Below are positions 57,205 to 64,000 of a DNA stretch of 64,000 nt, one piece after another; within the stretch, counting starts at the first letter, position 1, and every line of letters begins with the position of its first letter. This DNA is from Neisseriaceae bacterium (GTDB lineage: Bacteria > Pseudomonadota > Gammaproteobacteria > Burkholderiales > UBA11063): assembly GCA_947446595.1 (NCBI GenBank), contig CANFGS010000004.1, forward strand, positions 1-64,000. The letters run 5' to 3'. The position numbers and the translations under genes were made by a program. The notes below the pieces were generated by a model. That model was not told the DNA's origin. It saw only the letters and a list, made by a program, of their open reading frames with translations, and ran no database searches.

Positions 57205-59520
57205 ATGGAATTAGAATTAGATGGTAAAAAAGTAGATGCCCTACCTGGCTCTACGATTTTAGAGGTTGCTCTTAAAGAGGGTAAATATATACCTCATTTT
57301 TGCTACCATAAAAAACTATCAATTGCTGCTAACTGCCGCATGTGTTTAGTAGAAGTAGAAAAAGCTCCTAAGCCATTGCCAGCATGTGCAACACCAATTA
57401 CTGAAGGCATGAAGATTCATACTGCCTCAAAAATGGCTATTGAAGCTCAAAATGGCGTAATGGAGTTTTTATTAATTAATCACCCACTTGATTGCCCAAT
57501 CTGCGACCAAGGTGGTGAATGTCAATTACAAGATTTAGCCGTTGGTTATGGTCGTTCTGGTACAAGGTTTGAAGAAGAAAAACGCTCAGTTACCAATAAG
57601 GAATTAGGGCCACTAGTAACGACTGAGATGACTCGTTGTATTCATTGCTCACGCTGTGTTAGATTTACTGATGAAATAGCTGGATATCAAGAACTTGGAA
57701 TGAGCTATCGCAATAATCATGTAGAAGTAATGCCATTTATTGGTAAAACTATAAATAGTGAATTATCAGGTAATATTATTGATATTTGCCCTGTTGGAGC
57801 TCTTACTAGTAAGCCATTTCGTCACCAATATAGAAGCTGGGAATTATCTCGCCGTAAATCAATAGCACCTCATGATGGTCTAGGTAGTAATATAATTGCT
57901 CAAGTAGATAAGTACCATAAAGTTGTTCGGGTATTGCCTCTTGAAAATGAAACTGTGAATGAATGCTGGTTATCTGACCGTGATCGCTTTAGCTATGAAG
58001 GTTTATATCATGAAGAGCGTATCACAGAACCAATGATCAAGCAAGATGGTAAGTGGATTAAGGTTGATTGGGAAACTGCGGTTAATTATTGTAGTAAATC
58101 ACTTAAGGGTGTTATTAATGACCATGGAACAGCAGCTGTTGGAGCTCTAGCGAGTCCTAGTTCAACTACTGAAGAACTATTTCTATTACAAAAATTAATG
58201 CGTGATATTGGTGTAAATAATATTGATTCAAGGTTATCTCAAAGTGATTTTACCTTGGATGGTAAAGAAGCTGGTACCAAATATTTTGGTAGCAATATGG
58301 AAGAACTAACCTCTCCAAAATCAATATTTGTAATTGGTAGCGTACTTCGTGAAGAGCAGCCACTTTTAGCGCATAGAATTAGAACTGCAGTTAAACACGG
58401 CGCTAAACTTAGTTATCTAAATGTAATGAATGAAGATCTGCTATGTAAAGTAGAAAACCAAATAACACGTGACCCACGTGAAATAGCTTATTTTCTAGCT
58501 CAAGTGCTAAAAGCTATTGGTTGTAATGACTTAGATTTAAGTAATGTTGAAGTAAGCGATGAAGCATCATCTGTTGCAAATAGTCTAAAAGGTGGTTATA
58601 TTGTTCTTGGTGAAATAGCCAAATCATTACCAAATTATTCTGAAATACTGGTTTTAGCTAATCATTTGGCTACACATCTAGAAGGTAAATTAGGTGTATT
58701 ATCAGGTCGTAGCAATGAGGTTGGGGCTAGTTTGGTTGGTTTTGTACCAAGACATGGAGCCTTTGGTGAGAGTGTTAAAACTGGACTTAATATAACCCAA
58801 ATGTTCAATTCACCACTTAAGGCTTATGTATTATTAAATACTGAGCTTGAACAAGATGTTTATAATGCTGATTTGGCATTAAAGGCTCTTAAAAATAGCC
58901 AGTCAGTAATAGTAATGTCAGCGTATGTTAATGAAAAAATGAAAGACTATGCTGATGTAATTCTTCCAATTACACCGTTTACTGAAACTGCTGGTTCTTA
59001 TGTAAATATGTATGGTACGTGGCAGAAATTTAATGGCGTAACTAAGCCATTGGGGGATGCTAAACCTGCTTGGAAAGTAATTAGAGTTCTTGCTAATCAA
59101 TTAGGAGCAAGTGGATTTGATTATAATAATATTGAAGAAGTAAGATCTGAATTAACTAATCTAGACGATACTACAAAATTACTAAGTAATGAAGTAACAG
59201 CAACTGTTACAATTAATAAACCTATTCTTAATGGCTTGGTACGTTTTGGAATCCAAGGTATTTATAATACTGATAGTATTACTAGACGTTCGCATTCATT
59301 GCAAGAGACTTATCATGCTAAATTACCAGTATTCTCAGTTAACCAAAAATTAGTTGATAAATTAGGGCTGAGTGATAGCGTATATGCCACACAAAATGGT
59401 ACTGATAGTAAATTTAATTTAGCTATAAGTAACGATTTACCAGAAACAGTGGTACTACTAGCAACAACTGCATCAGGTTTTGCTGGTCGCTATGATTCTA
59501 TTGAAATTAAAAAAGGATAA
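57205..59520 (+). CDS. nuoG: NADH-quinone oxidoreductase subunit G
   Basis: The large iron-sulfur subunit of complex I, 771 residues. The N-terminal ferredoxin-like domain has 2Fe-2S ligands in FCYHKKLSIAANCRMCLVE and the following CATP. Next come HPLDCPICDQGGECQLQDL with an N4/N5-type motif and TRCIHCSRCVRFTDE. The C-terminal molybdopterin-oxidoreductase-like domain (about 220-771) is degenerate, as is usual for NuoG, and has no cofactor role. A gap of 36 bases follows nuoF, the only real gap among nuoA-G, with AAAGAG as ribosome-binding site. Confidence 0.95.
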   Translation: MELELDGKKVDALPGSTILEVALKEGKYIPHFCYHKKLSIAANCRMCLVEVEKAPKPLPACATPITEGMKIHTASKMAIEAQNGVMEFLLINHPLDCPICDQGGECQLQDLAVGYGRSGTRFEEEKRSVTNKELGPLVTTEMTRCIHCSRCVRFTDEIAGYQELGMSYRNNHVEVMPFIGKTINSELSGNIIDICPVGALTSKPFRHQYRSWELSRRKSIAPHDGLGSNIIAQVDKYHKVVRVLPLENETVNECWLSDRDRFSYEGLYHEERITEPMIKQDGKWIKVDWETAVNYCSKSLKGVINDHGTAAVGALASPSSTTEELFLLQKLMRDIGVNNIDSRLSQSDFTLDGKEAGTKYFGSNMEELTSPKSIFVIGSVLREEQPLLAHRIRTAVKHGAKLSYLNVMNEDLLCKVENQITRDPREIAYFLAQVLKAIGCNDLDLSNVEVSDEASSVANSLKGGYIVLGEIAKSLPNYSEILVLANHLATHLEGKLGVLSGRSNEVGASLVGFVPRHGAFGESVKTGLNITQMFNSPLKAYVLLNTELEQDVYNADLALKALKNSQSVIVMSAYVNEKMKDYADVILPITPFTETAGSYVNMYGTWQKFNGVTKPLGDAKPAWKVIRVLANQLGASGFDYNNIEEVRSELTNLDDTTKLLSNEVTATVTINKPILNGLVRFGIQGIYNTDSITRRSHSLQETYHAKLPVFSVNQKLVDKLGLSDSVYATQNGTDSKFNLAISNDLPETVVLLATTASGFAGRYDSIEIKKG

Positions 59521-59526
59521 GTAGTC

Positions 59527-60585
59527 ATGAATAGTATAGCACAGACGTTACAGCATTTACTGGGTGATACGCTAGGATGGGCTTTGTGGAAGTTACTCCT
59601 TGTGGTTGCTATAGTAGTTCCGTTAACTATATTTGTTGCGTATGTTACTTTTGCTGAACGAAAAATTTTAGGTTATATGCATGCTAGGCTTGGAGCTAAC
59701 CGCGTTGGACCTAAAGGGTTATTACAACCTTTTGCGGATTTATTGAAGTTTGTTTTTAAAGAGTTACTTACTCCAACAAAAACTAGCACTGGGGTATTTT
59801 ACATTGCTCCTTTGATTATACTAGCTTGTGCATTACTAGTTTGGGCGGTAATACCATTTAATGCTACAACTGTATTTGCTAATGTAAATGCTAGTCTTTT
59901 ATTTGTAGTAGCGATTTCATCTCTTGGCATCTACGGAATAATTCTAGCAGGATGGTCTGGTAATTCAAAATACTCATTCTTAGGTGGAGTTCGAGCTACA
60001 GCACAGATGATTTCTTATGAATTAGCTATGGGTTTTGCTCTAGTTGGTGTACTTATGGTTTCAGGAAGTCTTAATCTTGGTGAGATTGTAAAAGCTCAAT
60101 CAAGTGGTATGTTAGGCGGTAGTATTTTATCTTGGAACTGGATACCATTATTTCCGTTTTTCTTAGTTTATGTAATATCTGGAGTAGCAGAGACCAATCG
60201 TGCGCCATTTGATGTGTGTGAGGGTGAGTCGGAAATCGTTGCTGGATTTTTTGTAGAATATTCAGGAACTTCATTTGCATTATTTATGCTTGCTGAATAT
60301 GTAAATATGATTACTATATCTGCGATGGCCTCTCTAATGTTCTTGGGTGGTTGGCTATCTCCATTTCCAAAATCTTGGGGCTTTGTAGGCAATGAGAGTT
60401 TTGTTTGGTTATTATTAAAAGTTTGTATTTTATTATTTGGTTTTATATGGTATCGTGCTACATTCCCACGTTATCGTTATGACCAAATTATGCGTTTGGG
60501 TTGGAAGGTATTCTTACCTATTACTTTAATTTGGATTTTTGTACTTGGTGCTTGGATGGTTTCACCTCTAAGTATCTGGAAATAA
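59527..60585 (+). CDS. nuoH: NADH-quinone oxidoreductase subunit H
   Basis: Membrane subunit at the junction of the two arms that forms the entry of the quinone channel. 352 residues, eight or so helices. [22 protein letters not shown] (about 41-62) and the acidic loop [24 protein letters not shown] are the complex I signature, carrying the Glu residues at the start of the proton path. It begins 6 bases after nuoG. Confidence 0.96.
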   Translation: MNSIAQTLQHLLGDTLGWALWKLLLVVAIVVPLTIFVAYVTFAERKILGYMHARLGANRVGPKGLLQPFADLLKFVFKELLTPTKTSTGVFYIAPLIILACALLVWAVIPFNATTVFANVNASLLFVVAISSLGIYGIILAGWSGNSKYSFLGGVRATAQMISYELAMGFALVGVLMVSGSLNLGEIVKAQSSGMLGGSILSWNWIPLFPFFLVYVISGVAETNRAPFDVCEGESEIVAGFFVEYSGTSFALFMLAEYVNMITISAMASLMFLGGWLSPFPKSWGFVGNESFVWLLLKVCILLFGFIWYRATFPRYRYDQIMRLGWKVFLPITLIWIFVLGAWMVSPLSIWK

Positions 60586-60610
60586 TATAAAACATATTGG
60601 ATTAACTTAA

Positions 60611-61093
60611 ATGATTAAAAAATTTCTAAAAACATATTTGCTAACTGAGCTATTTAAAGGAATGGGTCTAACTTTCAAGGTATTATTTACTCCGAAAGTA
60701 ACGCTACGTTATCCAGAAGAGAAGACTCCGTTATCTCCTAGATTTAGAGCTCTTCATGCATTACGCCGTTACCCTAATGGTGAGGAACGTTGTATTGGTT
60801 GTAAACTTTGTGAAGCGGTTTGTCCAGCTCTTGCTATTACGATAGATGTACAAGAACGTGAGGACAAAACTCGTCGTACAACGCGTTATGATATTGATTT
60901 GACTAAATGTATTTTTTGTGGGTTTTGTGAAGAAGCTTGTCCAGTTGATGCTATTGTTGAGACGTCACTTCATGAATATCATGGTGAGACAAAAGGTGAT
61001 TTATTCTATACTAAAGAAATGCTATTAGCAATTGGGGATAAATATGAGCCAATAATAGCTAAAAACAGAGAACTTGATCGTAAATATCGGTAA
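60611..61093 (+). CDS. nuoI: NADH-quinone oxidoreductase subunit I
   Basis: A 160-residue ferredoxin-like subunit with two 4Fe-4S clusters (N6a, N6b). Two C-x2-C-x2-C-x3-C-P motifs are seen: [13 protein letters not shown] and [15 protein letters not shown]. It links NuoG to NuoB in electron transfer. Its last bases precede the nuoJ ribosome-binding site. Confidence 0.97.
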   Translation: MIKKFLKTYLLTELFKGMGLTFKVLFTPKVTLRYPEEKTPLSPRFRALHALRRYPNGEERCIGCKLCEAVCPALAITIDVQEREDKTRRTTRYDIDLTKCIFCGFCEEACPVDAIVETSLHEYHGETKGDLFYTKEMLLAIGDKYEPIIAKNRELDRKYR

Positions 61094-61106
61094 TAGTGGG
61101 GGTATA

Positions 61107-61736
61107 ATGGTAACTAGTGTATTTTTTTATTTATTTGCGACGATTTTGATATTGTCAGCATTACGAGTGATTACAGCAAAAAACCCAGTACATGCGGTAT
61201 TGTTTTTGGTATTAACTTTTGTAACTAGTAGTTGCTTATGGTTAATGTTAAATGTAGAATTCTTAGCACTATCATTGATTTTAGTATATGTTGGTGCGGT
61301 AATGGTGTTGTTCTTATTTGTAGTAATGATGCTTGATATTGATACTGAGACTATTAGAAATGGATTTTGGAAGAATTTTCCTTTGGCGCTATTATTAGGC
61401 TTAGTTATCTTAACTGAAATGGTAATAGTATTGGTTACGAAACCAATAGTTATTACAGGTAGTGCGCCTCCAGTTTATCCTAGTGTAAGTAATGGTATAC
61501 AGTTAGGTTGGTTAATGTATACTGAGTATTCTTACCCTGTAGAATTAGCATCAATGGTTTTATTGCTTGGTCTAGTTGTTGCGGTAGCGCTAACGCTTCG
61601 TAAGACAAACAAAAACGGAAAATATCAAAATATTTCTCAGCAAGTAAATACAGAATCAAAAGGTCGTGTAAAAATGGTAAAAATGAAACCAGTAATTGCT
61701 AAGAGCATGGTTGTAGAAGAAGGAGATAGCAAATGA
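61107..61736 (+). CDS. nuoJ: NADH-quinone oxidoreductase subunit J
   Basis: Membrane subunit of complex I, 209 residues, five helices, with [17 protein letters not shown] and [19 protein letters not shown] (the pi-bulge helix). The C-terminal ~45 residues are a hydrophilic, Lys-rich tail. ATG 61107 is preferred over earlier in-frame codons because GTGGGGGT (61097-61104) is just upstream. It overlaps nuoK by 4 bases (ATGA). Confidence 0.94.
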   Translation: MVTSVFFYLFATILILSALRVITAKNPVHAVLFLVLTFVTSSCLWLMLNVEFLALSLILVYVGAVMVLFLFVVMMLDIDTETIRNGFWKNFPLALLLGLVILTEMVIVLVTKPIVITGSAPPVYPSVSNGIQLGWLMYTEYSYPVELASMVLLLGLVVAVALTLRKTNKNGKYQNISQQVNTESKGRVKMVKMKPVIAKSMVVEEGDSK

Positions 61737-62038
61737 TAGGTATAAACCATTATTTAATATTGTCTGCAGTATTATTTGCTCTTTCGGTTATGGGAATATT
61801 TCTAAATCGTAAAAATATTATTGTTGTATTAATGTCTATCGAATTAATGCTTCTAGCGGTTAATTTTAATTTTATTACTTTCTCAAGTTTTTTACATAAC
61901 TTGGCGGGGCAGATTTTTGTGTTCTTTACTTTGACAGTTGCTGCTGCTGAGGCTGCAATTGGTTTGGCGATTTTGATTGTGTTGTTTAGAAATTTACGCT
62001 CGATTAATGTGCAGGATATGGATAGCCTTAAAGGCTAA
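61733..62038 (+). CDS. nuoK: NADH-quinone oxidoreductase subunit K
   Basis: A 101-residue, three-helix membrane subunit of the antiporter-like part. [19 protein letters not shown] and [12 protein letters not shown] carry the conserved Glu residues of the proton path; [20 protein letters not shown] is the third helix. Last gene before a repeat-filled gap. Confidence 0.96.
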   Translation: MIGINHYLILSAVLFALSVMGIFLNRKNIIVVLMSIELMLLAVNFNFITFSSFLHNLAGQIFVFFTLTVAAAEAAIGLAILIVLFRNLRSINVQDMDSLKG

Positions 62039-62071
62039 AACTACCCTGGCAGTTTGGGGTTATACGATTAA

Positions 62072-62298
62072 CCGTCATCGAAGCAGCTAATCCGTCATCC
62101 CAGCGGAGGCTGGGATCCATGCACTTGCCCTAAAAGTGTGAATTAGAGCATGGATCCCAAACTCTATACGAACAGCATCAAGTTCGTGTTTGGGATGACG
62201 GTGGAGAGTGAACGGCATCATATTAATGTATAGACGGCTTAATTGTCATCGAAGCGGCTAATTCGTCATCGAAGCAGGAGGCTGGGATCCATGCTCTA
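62072..62298. repeat. Palindromic intergenic repeat cluster 7 inside the nuo operon
   Basis: Fills most of the 338-base gap between nuoK and nuoL. A short inverted module at about 62093-62122 (CCCAGC/GCTGGG stem, ending GGGATCCATG) is followed by a long module at 62156-62199 (plus strand; one base shorter than the others, CAGCA core kept), then a second, partly decayed short module ending GGGATCCATGCTCT near 62298. Fragments reading CGTCATCGAAGC occur twice more. The rest of the gap holds only the nuoL ribosome-binding site. Confidence 0.88.
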
Positions 62299-62376
62299 GT
62301 AGAGCAGGATTATGTTTTAAGCAAAGAACAACGGAATAGATTTTTTGAGTTATGCACTTATTTTAGGAATTAAAAA

Positions 62377-64000
62377 ATGGTTGGAAATTCTTTATATTTA
62401 ACTATAATACTAGCCCCACTAATCTCATCGATTATTGTTGGATTGTTTGGCTTTGCAATTGGGAAGCGTGCTAGTCATAGCCTTGCCATACTGGGAGTGT
62501 TTATTTCTACAGTATGTTCTTATATAGTATTATATAAAGTACAAGTGCTAGATCTATCCTACAATGGACCTTTATATACTTGGCTACAAGTTGGTGGGCA
62601 AACATTCTCAGTTGGGTTATTAGTTGATAGTTTAACCTCAATAATGCTGGTTGTAGTGTCAAGTGTATCTTTGATGGTACATATCTATACTATAGGTTAT
62701 ATGGCTCATGAAGAAGGCTACCAAAGATTTTTTAGCTACATCTCGTTATTTACTTTTATGATGTTTATGTTAGTACTATCTAATAACTTTGTACAACTAT
62801 TTTTCGGTTGGGAGGGTGTTGGATTAGTATCTTATTTACTTATCGGGTTTTATATCAAAAGAGAAACAGCTATATTTGCCAATCTAAAAGCGTTTTTAGT
62901 AAATCGTATCGGAGACTTAGGTTTCTTACTAGGTATTGCTATGGTTTTAGCTTATACTGGTACACTTAATTATAGCGAAGTATTTACTCAGTTACCAGTT
63001 TTGCTTAATTCAACACTACCTGGAACTGATTGGAATGTAATGACGGTTACTTGTATTTTACTCTTTATTGGAGCTATGGGTAAATCAGCACAGTTCCCAC
63101 TGCATGTATGGCTACCTGACTCTATGGAAGGCCCAACACCAATTTCTGCTTTAATTCATGCTGCAACTATGGTGACAGCTGGTATATTTATGGTTGCTAG
63201 ATTATCTCCAATGTATAATCTATCACCAACTGCTCTTGGAGTGATTATCGTTGCTGGTGGGATAAATTGTTTATTCTTAGGTGTGTTAGGTATTATCCAA
63301 AACGATATTAAGAGAGTTGTTGCGTATTCGACATTATCTCAGCTAGGTTATATGGCTGTAGCACTGGGCTGTGGTGCTTATTCAGTTGCGATTTTCCATT
63401 TAATGACCCACGCATTCTTTAAAGGCTTACTATTTTTAGCAGCTGGTTCGGTAATCATGGCGATGCACCATGAGCAAGATATGCGTAAAATGGGTGGACT
63501 AGCTAAATATATGCCAATAACTTATATCACTATGGTAATAGGAAGCCTTGCCCTAGCAGGTATTCCACCTTTTGCTGGGTTTTTCTCTAAAGATATGATT
63601 TTAGAATCAGCAAAAGTTGCTTTTGAAAATGGCGTACCTGGTGGATGGTTTGCAGTCTTTACTGTTTATGCTTCAATTATCGTAACAGGAATATATAGTT
63701 TCCGTCTAATATTTATGACTTTCCATGGTGAAGAGAGATTTCGTCATGTAAGCCATGATGACAACCATAGCCATGATTCGCACGGTCATCATCATGTTGT
63801 AGAACCAAAAGAATCTCCTTGGGTAGTGACATTACCTCTAGTACTTATGGCAATTCCATCAGCTATTATTGGTTATCTTGGTTATAAAGGCTTTGTAAGT
63901 GATTCAATACTTGCAAACTCAGTAACAAATATTAGTTGGTATGTAGAACATATCCAAAATGAAGTTGGTACGCCACTACATATGATATTAGAAGCTTTTA
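62377..64000 (+). CDS. nuoL: NADH-quinone oxidoreductase subunit L (C-terminus beyond the window)
   Basis: The large proton-pumping antiporter-like subunit; 541 residues are visible and the frame is still open at the window end (family length about 615-680). LFFGWEGVGLVSYLLIGFY near 145-163, the loop LPDSMEGPTPISALIHAATMVTAG and IFHLMTHAFFKGLLFLAAGS are hallmarks. A His-rich hydrophilic loop (SHDDNHSHDSHGHHHV, about residues 459-474) is common in proteobacterial NuoL. ATG 62377 follows TTAGGAAT. The 338-base gap upstream is unusual for this operon. Confidence 0.95.
   Translation, partial: MVGNSLYLTIILAPLISSIIVGLFGFAIGKRASHSLAILGVFISTVCSYIVLYKVQVLDLSYNGPLYTWLQVGGQTFSVGLLVDSLTSIMLVVVSSVSLMVHIYTIGYMAHEEGYQRFFSYISLFTFMMFMLVLSNNFVQLFFGWEGVGLVSYLLIGFYIKRETAIFANLKAFLVNRIGDLGFLLGIAMVLAYTGTLNYSEVFTQLPVLLNSTLPGTDWNVMTVTCILLFIGAMGKSAQFPLHVWLPDSMEGPTPISALIHAATMVTAGIFMVARLSPMYNLSPTALGVIIVAGGINCLFLGVLGIIQNDIKRVVAYSTLSQLGYMAVALGCGAYSVAIFHLMTHAFFKGLLFLAAGSVIMAMHHEQDMRKMGGLAKYMPITYITMVIGSLALAGIPPFAGFFSKDMILESAKVAFENGVPGGWFAVFTVYASIIVTGIYSFRLIFMTFHGEERFRHVSHDDNHSHDSHGHHHVVEPKESPWVVTLPLVLMAIPSAIIGYLGYKGFVSDSILANSVTNISWYVEHIQNEVGTPLHMILEAF

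Noticed and set aside
57205-59520. nuoG as a formate dehydrogenase-like molybdoenzyme
   Set aside because: The C-terminal half is molybdopterin-oxidoreductase-like but degenerate, and gene order fixes it as NuoG.

Overview
The window is 64 kb of dense, AT-rich bacterial chromosome (roughly one third G+C by eye), almost entirely housekeeping genes. The order tpiA - secG - tRNA-Leu(GAG) - nuoA...nuoL is a classic betaproteobacterial arrangement. Together with lnt, rlmD, hemW, a FolB-FolK fusion and a Lnt/Pal-type envelope set, it points to a low-GC betaproteobacterium, perhaps of the Neisseriales; this placement is inference, with no 16S gene in the window.

Layout. 1-2.2 kb: 5' end of an unknown minus-strand gene, rpmE with promoter and terminator, and a GT-C membrane glycosyltransferase. 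2.3-10.2 kb: peptide transporter, then xseB-ispA-dxs-rpiA-ppx-pabB in one tightly overlapping run (isoprenoid precursors, pentose phosphate, polyphosphate/ppGpp, folate). 10.2-15.3 kb: FMN riboswitch and ribD-ribE-ribBA-ribH, then fmt, with hairpin repeats inserted between the rib genes. 15.4-20.1 kb: a secreted unknown, a BON lipoprotein, apaH, rep and a small secreted unknown. 20.4-23.4 kb: minus-strand MFS transporter, nitroreductase and fatty-acid desaturase. 23.4-29.8 kb: lnt, Pal-like lipoprotein, glyA, manC, hemW. 29.8-35.3 kb: a two-gene Type III restriction-modification system, the only clear accessory module. 35.3-42.7 kb: ridA, a MaoC hydratase, a degenerate acetate kinase, tsaB, rimI, family-4 UDG, folBK, folP, apt, hemB. 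42.7-51.4 kb: a short NAD-glutamate dehydrogenase, rlmD, lipA, a beta-lactamase-fold hydrolase, rsmA, yciB. 51.5-64 kb: tpiA, secG, tRNA-Leu, nuoA-K and the start of nuoL, which runs off the end.

The most distinctive signal is a family of intergenic palindromic elements at seven places. Two hairpin modules share outer arms (ATGGATCCCA on one side, TGGGATGACG on the other). The short module is an approximately 16-nt stem-loop. The long module is 44-45 nt, and its five copies keep an unpaired CAGCA core while the stem bases change on both sides together. Two clusters have also grown minisatellites from one arm of the element. These elements sit inside the rib operon and in a 338-bp gap between nuoK and nuoL.

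Other points worth a look are an acetate kinase homologue that has lost much of its active site, next to a MaoC protein of the type usually fused to phosphotransacetylase; a dihydropteroate synthase with a ~100-residue N-terminal extension, translationally coupled to FolB-FolK; a family-4 UDG with Asp where His is expected; and an NAD-GDH about 500 residues shorter than the usual large bacterial enzyme. I found no CRISPR array, prophage or intact insertion sequence.
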